A stretch of 64,000 bases of DNA from the NCBI GenBank assembly GCA_964599635.1, contig CAZRGM010000041.1, forward strand, positions 1 through 64,000, in the 5' to 3' direction. The position numbers and the translations under genes were made by a program. This stretch comes from WJMT01 sp964599635. GTDB lineage: Bacteria; Acidobacteriota; Aminicenantia; Aminicenantales; Aminicenantaceae. Each line of letters opens with the position of its first letter. Positions within the stretch are counted from its first letter, which is position 1. Below are positions 1-8,477 of this stretch, in pieces. The notes under the pieces were generated by a model. It had not been told where the DNA came from. It did not search any database and saw nothing but the letters and a program-made list of their open reading frames with translations.

Positions 1-648
1 TCAGCAAACAAAGTTTATCTCTTTATTTCTGTTTATATTTAAACTTAAATGCAGGCTGATTTTACCTTTCAGGCGAGCTTATCTTGCAGCATCTGTTTCG
101 TTGCAGGGCATTCGCGGTGAAGGACCACAGCTTCATGCCCTGGCGCCTCGCATCTGCCGCAACCTAAACTCGTGAATGACTAAAATGGAATTTTAGTTAT
201 TCATAAAATCAGGTGAAATTCAGGTGTGGCTTCAGCTTCCTTCAGATTTTTAACGCCATTCTTCTCACTGTGTTTTCGGCTGCTGCGCAACTCCCCCCGT
301 CCGTGGGTCAAACATGCTCCCAGCTCAGCTCAGCTGAGTTCCCTCAAACACAGCCCTCAGAAGGCTAAATCTTCAATGTCGCTTCAGCCACACCTGAATT
401 CCATGATGCTGTGCGTTGTTAATGGTTAGAATATCTAACATTGATTATTCATGATTCAAAATGGTTTTAGAGGGAGAAGGGAAAGGGATGAGGAATCCCC
501 TGTGAAGGCTGAGCGGGCAGGGTTCCTCTTTAGAGGAGAGCGAAGCCCGAGCGGGAGTGAGATTCATCGCTGGTGAATCGAACGGGTGATGAATCCCTTG
601 CCCTTTCCCTCTCATAAGGTTTCAGGGAGCTGAAGCCATACCTGAATT
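1..648. other. Left-edge region with no convincing gene
   Basis: I find no supportable coding gene here. A 67-codon open frame at 226-429 has a Ser/Pro/Leu-rich composition, no ribosome binding site and no recognisable domain, and it lies inside repeated sequence, so I leave it out. The stretch holds a pair of short inverted repeats (215-236 and 381-402), a perfect palindrome at 425-439 (GTTAGA-ATA-TCTAAC), and one arm of a long inverted repeat (443-650) that runs up to the sppA stop codon. It looks like repeat-rich intergenic DNA. Confidence 0.6.
215..402. repeat. Short inverted repeat pair (215-236 / 381-402)
   Basis: A 22-bp segment at 215-236 containing TTCAGGTGTGGCT recurs in inverted orientation at 381-402 (AGCCACACCTGAA). 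Related TTCAGGTRYGGCT-like words also occur at the outer ends of the longer repeat arms near 630-650 and 2438-2455, and again near 2675-2720. They may mark the boundaries of a small dispersed repeat element. No coding capacity is evident between the arms. Confidence 0.5.
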
Positions 649-650
649 TC
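443..650 (+). repeat. Left arm of ~208-bp inverted repeat around sppA
   Basis: This segment matches the reverse complement of 2438-2645 almost base for base over about 208 bp, with scattered substitutions and small length differences. It contains internal dyads such as CCTCTTTAGAGG. Its inner end reaches the sppA stop codon on the minus strand, so an expressed sppA transcript would run into it. It has no coding potential that I can see. It resembles a dispersed palindromic element rather than an insertion sequence end. Confidence 0.8.
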
Positions 651-2370
651 ATTCCGGGGAGATCCAGAAAGGCATCAGCGCCCAGATCACTTCATCTCTC
701 AGCATCTGGAAGGTCTGGAGCCATTTTTTTATTTCCGGCTCCCATATAGAAATTTCGAATGGGGCCTGTGCTGTTGCTCTGCTGAAAAGAACATCAAAAA
801 AGGATACCTTTTTGGGAATCACCACAAATCTCACTTCTTCATCCACAGGGATTCCAGACATTTGCTTAGCTATTTCCACCGCTTTATCAAGACCGCCGAT
901 TTCATCAATAAGTCCAAGTTTTTTCGCCTGAATACCTGTCCAGACTCTTCCTTTTCCAATTTTATCAACCTCTTCCTTAGTCATATTTCGATTATTAGCG
1001 ACTTTTGTGATGAAGTGGTTATAGGTATCCAGGATCATTTGTTTGAGAAAAGATCGTTCTTCATCTGTGCTTTCTCTGAATGTGGTTAGAATGTCAGCTT
1101 TGTCTCCAAAAGTGATTCGATCTCCCGTTATGCCCAGTTTTTCGTATAGTTTTTCCATATTGAATTTGGCAAAAATAACTCCGATAGAACCTGTTAAGGT
1201 CTGAGGATGGGCCACAATTTTATGAGCTGCCATGGAAACCTGGTACCCTCCGGAACCCGCAACATCCGACATGGACACCACGACCGGCTTTTCTTTTTTG
1301 GCCAGGCTGATTTCTCTCCATATGGAGTCTGAGGCGGCTGCAGAGCCCCCAGGGCTGTCCACGCGGAACACAATCGCCTTAATGGATTCGTTTTTTCTGG
1401 CATCTCGAATCCATTTTGAAACGGTCCGGCTTCCCATCACGGAATAGGCTGCTTCGCCTGTAATTATGGGGCCAATGCCGTAAATAAGGGCTATTTTTTT
1501 ACCTTTATTAAGCCCTAGTGAGGAGGGAGAAGTCTTTAAATACTGGAAGTGATTGATTTTGTGTATTTTTTTATTTTCTCCTTTTATGAAATTCCAGAGT
1601 TCATCTTCATAAAAGACTTCATTCACAAGACCTGCTTCTTTGGCCTTGTGCCCTTGAAAAAAGGCATGGTCCAGGAGTTTTCTAAACTCTTGTTTGGTTT
1701 TCCCAATTTCTTTGGATACAGTTTCAATGTAAAAAGAAAAAATGTCACTGTAGATAGATTCCATCATTTCTCTGTGAGCCGGAGTGAGATGGTCTTTGGT
1801 GAACATGTTGTAAGCCGTCTTATATTCCTCGACTCGTTCCACTTCAGCCTCCACTCCGATTGTGTCCAGCATTTTTTTCATAAACGGGATATAGCCACCG
1901 ATTCCGTTAATAATCAAGATTCCTTCCGGATGAAGGATCACTTGATCACATGCAGTGGCCAAATAATATTCTTTATCCAGTTCAGAAGACTCTTCAATAT
2001 AGGCATAAACTTTTTTACCTGATTTCCTAAAATCAAGCACCTCTTCTCTGATTTCATTGATTTTGGCCCAGTCACTTTGGATGTATCCCAGTCTCAAGAG
2101 GATACTGTCTATTTTGGGGTCAACTTTAGCTTTGCGAATATTGGTCCAGATATCATACATGGAAAGGGGAGGCTTCTGCATGAGAATTGTGTACAGAAAA
2201 TCCGGTTGGGATTTCTCCACAATTTCACCTGAAAGGTTGACTTCAAGACAGGAGCCTGGCTTAACAGAAGGAGGTTTTGCAAATTCATAAACCAAGAATG
2301 AAACAAAAGTGGCGGCAAGAAGGATAAAAAATATCAGAAAAATGATGAATATATATTTTCCTTTTTTCAT
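649..2370 (-). CDS. sppA: Signal peptide peptidase SppA, long 67K-type form
   Basis: This is a membrane-anchored serine protease of the SppA/S49 family. It degrades leftover signal peptides in the membrane, with its active site outside the cytoplasm. The 573-residue length fits the long, two-domain form. Residues 5-28 form one N-terminal transmembrane helix. The first domain carries the putative general base Lys184 in VEEYKTAYN. The second carries the putative nucleophile Ser373 in AGSGGYQVS, preceded by the conserved RVDSPGGS segment (336-343). Both dyad residues are present, so it should be active. The gene stands alone on the minus strand, bracketed by inverted repeat arms, and its ATG at 2370 is directly followed by a Lys-rich start typical of a signal anchor. 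Family assignment is secure; substrates are inferred from the family. Confidence 0.95.
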   Translation of the reverse strand: MKKGKYIFIIFLIFFILLAATFVSFLVYEFAKPPSVKPGSCLEVNLSGEIVEKSQPDFLYTILMQKPPLSMYDIWTNIRKAKVDPKIDSILLRLGYIQSDWAKINEIREEVLDFRKSGKKVYAYIEESSELDKEYYLATACDQVILHPEGILIINGIGGYIPFMKKMLDTIGVEAEVERVEEYKTAYNMFTKDHLTPAHREMMESIYSDIFSFYIETVSKEIGKTKQEFRKLLDHAFFQGHKAKEAGLVNEVFYEDELWNFIKGENKKIHKINHFQYLKTSPSSLGLNKGKKIALIYGIGPIITGEAAYSVMGSRTVSKWIRDARKNESIKAIVFRVDSPGGSAAASDSIWREISLAKKEKPVVVSMSDVAGSGGYQVSMAAHKIVAHPQTLTGSIGVIFAKFNMEKLYEKLGITGDRITFGDKADILTTFRESTDEERSFLKQMILDTYNHFITKVANNRNMTKEEVDKIGKGRVWTGIQAKKLGLIDEIGGLDKAVEIAKQMSGIPVDEEVRFVVIPKKVSFFDVLFSRATAQAPFEISIWEPEIKKWLQTFQMLRDEVIWALMPFWISPE

Positions 2371-2437
2371 TGTCTCAACTCCATTTTAGGATTACCTGTA
2401 ATATAACAAATTTGTGTGAAATGTGAAATGGAAAGGT

Positions 2438-2645
2438 TTCATTCAGGTGCGGCTGGTGCTCCCAAAAACCTTATGAGAGGAAAAGGCAAGGGATTCGTCA
2501 CCCGTTCGATTCACCAGCGATGAATCTCTCTCCCGCTCGGGCTTCACTCTCCTCTAAAGAGGAACCCTGCCCGCTCAGCCCTCACAGGGGATTCCTCATT
2601 CCTTGCCTTTCTCCTCTGCAGCCATTTTGAATCATGAATCATCAA
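2438..2645 (-). repeat. Right arm of ~208-bp inverted repeat around sppA
   Basis: This is the inverted partner of 443-650. The two arms are separated by about 1.8 kb that contains only sppA. Conserved blocks include GGCTGAGCGGGCAGGGTTCC and TCGCTGGTGAATCGAACGGG when read on the minus strand. The arm lies upstream of sppA, between its promoter region and the divergent ABC transporter operon. The rest of 2371-2818 holds a shorter related fragment near 2675-2720 and the promoter of the next operon. Confidence 0.8.
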
Positions 2646-2758
2646 GGTTAGTTATTTTAACTATTAACAGCGCATACCTGAATTTCATGAGGTTAAGAGG
2701 GAATGCGGCTGGTGCTCCTTGACATAATTTCAAGTGATTGCATGAACAAGTCTTACCG

Positions 2759-2786
2759 TTGATAAACTAAAAAAAATCACTATAAT
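2759..2786 (+). promoter_or_regulatory. Sigma-70-type promoter for the NatAB-like operon
   Basis: TTGATA at 2759-2764 and a perfect TATAAT at 2781-2786 are separated by 16 bp. The predicted start near 2793 lies 26 bp before the ATG at 2819, which is itself preceded by an AAAGGAAA ribosome binding site. Spacing and match are good, so this is the likely promoter of the transporter operon. Confidence 0.6.
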
Positions 2787-2818
2787 ATGGGAAAATTAGA
2801 GTCGCAAAGGAAACAGAA

Positions 2819-3721
2819 ATGAAAGCCATTGATGTTGAGAACATAACAAAGAAATTCGGCAGCTTCACAGCGGTCGATCATTTATCGTTTGATGTTCCTA
2901 AAGGGAGCATTTATGGTCTTCTCGGTCCTAATGGGGCGGGAAAGACCACCACCATCCGCATGATCATGAATGTCATCATTCCGGATGAAGGAGAAATTCA
3001 TGTCCTTGATGAGAAAATGAGTGAGAGTATGAAAAGCCGAATTGGATATCTTCCTGAGGAAAGGGGTCTTTATCCAAAGATGAAAATTGGGGAACTGCTT
3101 GTTTTTCTCGCGTATCTGAAAGATTTTAGGGGGCAGGAAGCCAAAAATGCTATTGATCAATGGCTGGATAGATTTGACCTTTTAAACTGGAGAGAGAAAA
3201 AAATTGAAGAACTCTCTAGGGGGATGCAGCAAAAAGTTCAGTTTATTGCCACTGTTATCCATCGTCCCGAACTCATTATTCTGGACGAACCCTTCAGCGG
3301 TCTTGATCCAGTGAATACAAAGCTGTTAAAGGATATCATGCTGGAGATGAAGGAAGAGGGAGTGACCATTATATTTTCAACTCATCGGATGGAACAGGTT
3401 GAGATGATCTGTGACAATATCTGTCTTATCAATAAAGCTCAGAGCGTCCTCAGGGGGAATCTTGCTGAGATCAAAAGAAATTATGGAAGAAACACCATCA
3501 TTCTGGAATATGAGGGAGATGCGCGTCAGATTAAGGAATATTCAGAGGTGGAAAAAATAGATGATTACGGAAAATACATGGAAATTAAGCTGAAGGATCA
3601 TGCTGACCCTCAGGATCTTCTCTCATCCCTTGCGGGAAAGGTCAGGATTGATCGATTTGAAATCAAAGAGCCTACCCTGAACGCCATTTTTATTGAAAAA
3701 GTAGGAGAGAAAAATGCATAA
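2819..3721 (+). CDS. ABC transporter ATP-binding protein, NatA-like
   Basis: This is the cytoplasmic ATPase subunit of an ABC-2 exporter. The 300-residue protein has a Walker A motif GPNGAGKTT near residues 37-45, a signature-like ELSRGMQQK near 135, a Walker B ending ILDEPFSGLDP, and a switch histidine in FSTHRMEQ. The C-terminal ~80 residues form the extra domain (DUF4162-like) typical of NatA/CcmA-type exporter ATPases. It overlaps the following permease gene by 8 bp, so the two are co-translated and should form one transporter. The substrate is not shown by the sequence; sodium or drug export is the usual assignment for this family. Confidence 0.88.
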   Translation: MKAIDVENITKKFGSFTAVDHLSFDVPKGSIYGLLGPNGAGKTTTIRMIMNVIIPDEGEIHVLDEKMSESMKSRIGYLPEERGLYPKMKIGELLVFLAYLKDFRGQEAKNAIDQWLDRFDLLNWREKKIEELSRGMQQKVQFIATVIHRPELIILDEPFSGLDPVNTKLLKDIMLEMKEEGVTIIFSTHRMEQVEMICDNICLINKAQSVLRGNLAEIKRNYGRNTIILEYEGDARQIKEYSEVEKIDDYGKYMEIKLKDHADPQDLLSSLAGKVRIDRFEIKEPTLNAIFIEKVGEKNA

Positions 3722-4988
3722 GATATGGGCTGTCATTAAAAGAGAATATGTCCAGATAGTAAGGACTAAGGCTTTCATACTGGGGACCATTTTGGGTCCT
3801 GTGATTATCGGTTTATTAATTTTTATCCCGATTTTGGTTTCTGTGATATCGGTGGGAGACCAGGAGCGAATCGGAGTGATCGATGCGAGTGGAGAGGTCT
3901 TCAAAGACTTTGAGAGCAGGATGGATTTTAAGTTAAAAGACGGAAGGCAGAGATACATCCTGGAACAATATAAATTGACCTCTGATCTCAATCAGCTCAA
4001 AGAAAGTCTTAATGAAAGAGTCTTGGCCGGAGATATTTCGGGATATATGACCATCCCTGAAAATATCATTGAGGGGGGAACTGTGGAATTTGCAGCAGAG
4101 CATGTATCGGATTTTGAGAAAATCAGCAACATCAACAAGGTCATGAATACCGTTATTGTTGAGAAAAGGCTTAAGAAAGCTGGATTGGATCCCGAAGAAG
4201 TTTCCAAATACATGAAGCAGGTTGATTTTAAGACCCAGAAAGTCACCAAAAAAGGAGTGGAAGAAGATACGGGAGGGACCTTTATCTATTCATATATTTT
4301 AGTCCTCATACTTTATATGACTCTGGTTTTTTATGGACAGATCATTTTGAGGGGAGTGATTGAGGAAAAGAGTTCCCGTGTGGTTGAGATTATGCTGTCA
4401 TCTCTGAGGCCGTTTCAGTTAATGGCCGGTAAGATATTGGGAATTGGCGCAGTAGGGCTGACCCAGTATTTAATTTGGGCTGTCTTTGGGGCGGCGATCT
4501 CTTCATATGGAAGCTCTCTTGTGACTGGTTTTTTCCCAGAAGCATCAGGCTTTAAGATCCCTTCGATCCCTCCTTATGTGTTTATCTATTTTGTGGTCTT
4601 TTTCATATTGGGTTATTTTTTATTCTCGACTCTTTATGCCGCCGTGGGTTCAACCGTCAACTCAGAAAAAGAAGCTCAACAGCTGGGAACGCCTTTAACC
4701 ATGATGTTGGTTATCCCTATTTTGCTGATGATGTTTGTGATACGCGCTCCTGAGAGCACTCTATCAGTGGTTTTGTCTTTGATTCCATTTTTCTCTCCTA
4801 TTTTAATGCTTCTCCGCATTTCTATTCTGCTTCCTCCTTTTATTGAGATATTGATTTCCATCGTTCTGCTGGTTGGCACCACTGTCGGAATGGTCTGGTT
4901 TGCCGGAAAAATTTACCGGGTAGGACTTCTCATGTACGGAAAGCGCCCCAGCTTTCCTGAGATCATCAAATGGGTTAAATACAAATAA
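3714..4988 (+). CDS. ABC-2 type permease, NatB-like
   Basis: This is the integral-membrane partner of the preceding ATPase. The 424-residue protein begins with a cytoplasmic stretch and a first transmembrane helix at about 22-46. A large extracytoplasmic domain of about 130 residues follows. A second membrane block of five or more helices spans about 190-410. This architecture is characteristic of the NatB/YhaP branch of ABC-2 permeases. The gene starts inside the end of the ATPase gene (ATG at 3714), which implies translational coupling. The exported substrate is unknown. Confidence 0.85.
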   Translation: MHKIWAVIKREYVQIVRTKAFILGTILGPVIIGLLIFIPILVSVISVGDQERIGVIDASGEVFKDFESRMDFKLKDGRQRYILEQYKLTSDLNQLKESLNERVLAGDISGYMTIPENIIEGGTVEFAAEHVSDFEKISNINKVMNTVIVEKRLKKAGLDPEEVSKYMKQVDFKTQKVTKKGVEEDTGGTFIYSYILVLILYMTLVFYGQIILRGVIEEKSSRVVEIMLSSLRPFQLMAGKILGIGAVGLTQYLIWAVFGAAISSYGSSLVTGFFPEASGFKIPSIPPYVFIYFVVFFILGYFLFSTLYAAVGSTVNSEKEAQQLGTPLTMMLVIPILLMMFVIRAPESTLSVVLSLIPFFSPILMLLRISILLPPFIEILISIVLLVGTTVGMVWFAGKIYRVGLLMYGKRPSFPEIIKWVKYK

Positions 4989-5036
4989 AAACAGTAACAA
5001 ATAAAAACAGTAACACAATACCTTTTACCTATTTTC
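4981..5036 (+). repeat. Tandem 16-bp repeat followed by a dispersed CACAATACCT motif
   Basis: A 16-bp unit beginning ACAAATAAAAACAGTA occurs twice in tandem at 4981-4996 and 4997-5012, starting at the end of the permease gene. It runs into a segment at 5014-5036 with core CACAATACCT and then TTTTACCTATTTT. Closely related segments occur at 6435-6457 and 17348-17364, the last also preceded by AACAGTAA. Its role is unknown; the positions between genes suggest a dispersed intergenic repeat. Confidence 0.6.
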
Positions 5037-5111
5037 ATGAGACTTTAAAGCAAAATAAGTTTACTTTTTATCTTGACCTGTTCCCTGCTATATGGGTAAA
5101 ATGATTTTACT

Positions 5112-6431
5112 GTGGATCTTCAAGAAGATGAAAAAAAGATTCTGATCTCTTGGAAGGAAATTGCGGATTATTTAGACTGCGGGATAAGAACCTGTCAGAG
5201 ATGGGAAAAAGAATTCAAATTGCCCATCCATCGATTTATTGATTCCTCAAAGTCCAGAGTGTTTGCCTATAAACATGAGATCGATGAGTGGATGAGCAGA
5301 GAAAATTTAAGCGAAAAAAAGAGCCGGAGAAAATATCTTTATTTTTTGGTCCCCCTAGTGACACTCATTTTTATATATATCATGTCTCTATCATTAAGTC
5401 CGCCATCAGAGCCTCATGATTTCAGGATGGATGGTTCTGATCTGGTTATACTGAATAAAAAAGGTCAAGAGATCTGGCGCTATGAGACGGGAATGAGAGA
5501 TTTAGAAAGTGAAGAATTTTACAGAAGCCACTTTCAGGTCAGGAGATGTTCAGGAATTCCCCTTAAAATAAATTTGCCCCTGATAATGATCAGAGATATC
5601 AATAGTGATAAAAAAAGAGAAGTGTTGTTTGCTCCCATATCCGTTGGCTTTGATTTTAGAGAATATGGACTTCTTTGTTTCAGCAGCAGAGGCAAAAAGA
5701 AGTGGAGTTTTGATCCAGGCCGAGAGATGATCTTTGGAGAAGAAACATATTCCTCTGAGTATGAAATCTCGGGTTTTACGATCAATGACCTTTTTAATGA
5801 TGGTTTATCTGAAGTCATTGTGGTTTCTTATAACCTTTCTTTGTTCCCCACTCAGCTTGCCGTTCTTGACCATAGAGGTCAGCTTATAAGAGAATACTGG
5901 AATTCAGGGCGAATTGAAGATTTTTGTTTTTATGACTTGAATAAAGATGGAAATAAAGAAATATTCTTAGTAGGAAGTAACAATGAGTATAATAAAGGAT
6001 TCCTGACGGTTTTAAAGCCTGATTTTATAAGCGGGAGCTCTCCTCAGACAGGCTATTACAGATCCCCTGAATTGGAACAAGGAGTTGAGGAACATTACAT
6101 CCTTTTGCCTAAGATTTCAGTAGGTGAGGGAATTTATGAACGAGGTGTTATAGATCAAGTCAAAGTCATAGATGATCAAATTATATCTATATTGTCTAGG
6201 ACTGGAATTTATTATGAGTTTGATTTCAGCTTTGCGCTGAGAGAAATCAGGTTTGCAGATCGATTTGGAAATTTATATAATGAAATCCATCAAAAAAATG
6301 GGGATCAAGATAAATTCAGCCCAAAAGTAATGGCGGATTGTAAACCCAGGTTGCTGTCGGAAGTCCTTTACTATACAGGAGAGGACTGGGGCCCTAGTCC
6401 CTTAATGGCCAAGAATTCCCGCCAAAAATAG
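5112..6431 (+). CDS. Membrane-tethered HTH protein with FG-GAP/VCBS-like exterior
   Basis: This looks like a one-component regulator. Residues 10-60 form an excisionase/MerR-like helix-turn-helix with WKEIADYLDCGIRTCQRW and a Phe-Ala-Tyr wing. A basic stretch and one transmembrane helix follow at about 75-95. About 340 extracytoplasmic residues then contain several Asp-rich loops such as DINSDKKREV, DLFNDGLSEV and DLNKDGNKEI, which match calcium-binding FG-GAP/VCBS propeller repeats. The start is GTG at 5112, because the HTH begins immediately after it. The gene is solitary. I infer that it senses something outside the membrane and binds DNA inside; neither ligand nor target is visible. Confidence 0.7.
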   Translation: MDLQEDEKKILISWKEIADYLDCGIRTCQRWEKEFKLPIHRFIDSSKSRVFAYKHEIDEWMSRENLSEKKSRRKYLYFLVPLVTLIFIYIMSLSLSPPSEPHDFRMDGSDLVILNKKGQEIWRYETGMRDLESEEFYRSHFQVRRCSGIPLKINLPLIMIRDINSDKKREVLFAPISVGFDFREYGLLCFSSRGKKKWSFDPGREMIFGEETYSSEYEISGFTINDLFNDGLSEVIVVSYNLSLFPTQLAVLDHRGQLIREYWNSGRIEDFCFYDLNKDGNKEIFLVGSNNEYNKGFLTVLKPDFISGSSPQTGYYRSPELEQGVEEHYILLPKISVGEGIYERGVIDQVKVIDDQIISILSRTGIYYEFDFSFALREIRFADRFGNLYNEIHQKNGDQDKFSPKVMADCKPRLLSEVLYYTGEDWGPSPLMAKNSRQK

Positions 6432-6434
6432 GAC

Positions 6435-6457
6435 CACAATACCTATTCACCTATTTC
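6435..6457 (+). repeat. Second copy of the CACAATACCT intergenic motif
   Basis: This segment, immediately downstream of the HTH/FG-GAP gene, matches 5014-5036 at all but about two positions (core CACAATACCT, then ACCTATTTC). The two copies therefore flank that gene in the same orientation. No stem-loop with a T-tract is present, so it is not an obvious terminator. Confidence 0.5.
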
Positions 6458-6564
6458 TTTCTGGCTGTCACCGTTTTGACTTGCTTTTAAAATAAAGTCA
6501 ATGAATACTTATGCCGGGTTCATCTCACTCCATTTGTTTTGTTGCAAAATATTTAAATCCTAAG

Positions 6565-6590
6565 TGAACCTTTTTTCTTTCTCTTCCGTA
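6565..6590 (+). promoter_or_regulatory. Candidate ECF-type promoter of the sigma/anti-sigma operon
   Basis: TGAACC at 6565-6570 and CGTA at 6587-6590 are separated by exactly 16 bp. This closely resembles the TGAAAC-N16-CGTA pattern known for SigW-like ECF factors. It lies about 58 bp upstream of the first gene of an operon that itself encodes an ECF sigma factor, so autoregulation is a reasonable inference. Confidence 0.45.
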
Positions 6591-6647
6591 GTAACAGGTG
6601 AAAAGAAAGATTTCAGTAAAAATGAAAAAACTTATTGAGGTATGGAA

Positions 6648-7064
6648 ATGAATGAGAAATTAGGAAAGACCAGAAAATGGATGGTGCTCTGCTTGATCCT
6701 TCCTTTCATCCTTTTAATGAGCGGATGTCTTTATGTGGAAGTTAAGGACAATGTGAAAAATCCGGATAAATATTTTAGAGAAGCTAACAGGAAGATCCGA
6801 AAACTTGAGCGCCAGTTTCCTGACAGAAGAGGGCCGGTTTCGACCATCAGTGTTTTGGTCTACGAGAGTTCCGAACAAAAAATCATCAGAGTCGAAGCTC
6901 CGCTTTGTCTTATTGATGCCTGTATGGACACCAGCGATATTCATGATATTGATATCGGCTGTGATTTTAATTTTCAAAAGATCAGAGATCTCAAAGATTT
7001 GGGTCCAGGCATGATTATGGAAGCAGACACTGAAGAGAGCAGGATCCTAATCTGGATAGAATAA
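6648..7064 (+). CDS. Lipoprotein with YvlB/LiaX-like C-terminal domain
   Basis: This small lipoprotein starts the ECF sigma operon. I choose ATG 6648 over ATG 6642 because the GAGG at 6637-6640 sits 7 bp from 6648 and only 1 bp from 6642. The N-terminus is a signal peptide ending in the lipobox LMSGC. The last ~70 residues hold a domain beginning VSTISVLVYE and ending RILIWIE. The same pattern ends two later proteins of this operon. It resembles the SHOCT-like domain found in Bacillus YvlB and LiaX envelope-stress proteins. A role in sensing or buffering envelope stress is inferred from operon context; the biochemical activity is unknown. Confidence 0.7.
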   Translation: MNEKLGKTRKWMVLCLILPFILLMSGCLYVEVKDNVKNPDKYFREANRKIRKLERQFPDRRGPVSTISVLVYESSEQKIIRVEAPLCLIDACMDTSDIHDIDIGCDFNFQKIRDLKDLGPGMIMEADTEESRILIWIE

Positions 7065-7079
7065 AGGTTTCGTGATCAA

Positions 7080-7667
7080 ATGCAGAGTCAAGCAGCTTCA
7101 GCAGAAATGGATCAAATCACTGTTCTTACTGAAAGAGCCAAACAAGGAGACCAGGAGGCATTCATGACGATAACCAGCCTGTTTCAGAAAAATGTTTTTC
7201 AGCTGGCCTATTCTTTTTTCCGAGACAGAGAGGAGGCCCTGGATATTGTTCAGGAAACTTTTTTAAGGCTTTATAGAAAACTTGATTATTATAATAAAGG
7301 CGAAAGTTTTAAAAGCTGGATCCTGCAGGTCGCTAAAAATCTCTGTATTGATCGTTACAGAAAAAACCACAAAACACATGATCGTAAAATCCTGAACAGC
7401 ACAGAAATGGAAGAGCTCTATCTTACAGATGAAAAAGGAAATGGGAAAGAAGCAGACACAGATATGAAGAGCATTGTCGAAAATTGCTTAAAACAACTTC
7501 CTGAAAGACAGCGGATGATATTTGTGATGAAGCACTATAACGATCTCAAATACACGGAGATTGCAGAAACACTGGGCATTGCCGTAGGAACGGCGAAATC
7601 ACTCAATTTTAAAGCCGTTAATAAGTTAAGAGAATTAATGAGCCCTTATTTAGGGAGGCAGTTATGA
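7080..7667 (+). CDS. ECF-family RNA polymerase sigma factor
   Basis: This is a sigma-70-family ECF factor of 195 residues, the normal size for the group. Region 2 is recognisable from REEALDIVQETFLRLYRKL (about residues 52-70). Region 4 is an HTH: LPERQRMIFVMKHY followed by YTEIAETLGIAVGTAKS (about 140-180). The start at ATG 7080 lies 15 bp after the lipoprotein stop codon. The gene overlaps the following anti-sigma gene through an ATGA junction. It should direct polymerase to envelope-stress-type promoters, including perhaps the candidate at 6565-6590. Confidence 0.93.
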   Translation: MQSQAASAEMDQITVLTERAKQGDQEAFMTITSLFQKNVFQLAYSFFRDREEALDIVQETFLRLYRKLDYYNKGESFKSWILQVAKNLCIDRYRKNHKTHDRKILNSTEMEELYLTDEKGNGKEADTDMKSIVENCLKQLPERQRMIFVMKHYNDLKYTEIAETLGIAVGTAKSLNFKAVNKLRELMSPYLGRQL

Positions 7668-8476
7668 AAGAATGTAAAGTAATAAGAAAAGATTTGGTAG
7701 CCTATATTTATAACGAGATAGATGAAAAGAAAAAACAGGAAGTCAGAAATCACCTTGAGTCTTGTTCTGAATGCAGGCAGGAATATAAGGAATTGAAAAA
7801 TGTCCTTCTCTATGCAGATACATTTAAAAAAGATATCAACCAAGCTATGAAATCGGTAGACTGGGAAAAGCTTCCCTCCCAAATTGCCGATCAAGTCTTA
7901 TCAAAGACTCAAAAAGAGCCCCAGAGTGAAAGTGGACTCAAGAAATTTTTAGGCTCTTTATTCACATTCAAGCGGGTCCCAGTTTACGCCGCTCTTTTGG
8001 CTGGAATCATCATTGGCGGGGTCTTGACTTTTCTATTGCTCCATCCGGGTGCCGCTCCAGAAGGCACGGTTTCTTCCCCCATCATGGTTTCGAGAGATTT
8101 TATCGAAACCATGGATGTGGAAATAACCCGACGCGAGACCCTGGATTACCTGGAACAGAGTAAATTTTTACTGCTCGACTTTGTCCAGGCTTCGCCTGAA
8201 GAAGCTTCTCAATATTGGGGAACTGATTTTGTGGAAGCTAAAACCAGTGAGCTTCTTTCCAAAAAAAGATACATGAACCAGCAGCTGGATCAATATCAAA
8301 TGGTCAAAGCGAAGGCCATATGCGACCAGATTGAAATGCTCTTACTGCAGCTCACTGAAATGAGAGGCGAACTCACAGCATCTGAGCGTGCTCAGATCCG
8401 CGAGCTTATTGAACAAAGACAGCTGATCTTAAAAATAAATCTTATCACAAAAGAATTACAGCGAAGTGAGGTCTAA
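7664..8476 (+). CDS. Membrane anti-sigma factor with zinc-binding ZAS domain
   Basis: This is the cognate inhibitor of the preceding sigma factor. The N-terminal anti-sigma domain has the zinc motif His30-x3-Cys34-x2-Cys37 (HLESCSEC), as in zf-HC2/ZAS proteins. One transmembrane helix lies at about 105-125 (AALLAGIIIGGVLTFLLL). The extracytoplasmic part of about 145 residues is helical and Gln/Glu-rich, and may sense envelope damage. The ATG lies inside the sigma gene stop (ATGA), so synthesis is coupled. Release of the sigma factor by proteolysis or conformational change is known for the family but is not demonstrated here. Confidence 0.88.
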   Translation: MKECKVIRKDLVAYIYNEIDEKKKQEVRNHLESCSECRQEYKELKNVLLYADTFKKDINQAMKSVDWEKLPSQIADQVLSKTQKEPQSESGLKKFLGSLFTFKRVPVYAALLAGIIIGGVLTFLLLHPGAAPEGTVSSPIMVSRDFIETMDVEITRRETLDYLEQSKFLLLDFVQASPEEASQYWGTDFVEAKTSELLSKKRYMNQQLDQYQMVKAKAICDQIEMLLLQLTEMRGELTASERAQIRELIEQRQLILKINLITKELQRSEV

Positions 8477-8477
8477 A

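Noticed and set aside
226..429. Open frame of 67 codons on the plus strand
   Set aside because: It has no ribosome binding site, low-complexity Ser/Pro/Leu composition and lies within repeats.
1549..2022. Long plus-strand frame inside sppA
   Set aside because: It is antisense to well-conserved SppA sequence, including the catalytic-lysine domain, and is a reading-frame shadow.
443..2645. Composite transposon carrying sppA
   Set aside because: The inverted arms contain no transposase and no clear target duplication, so only a repeat is claimed.
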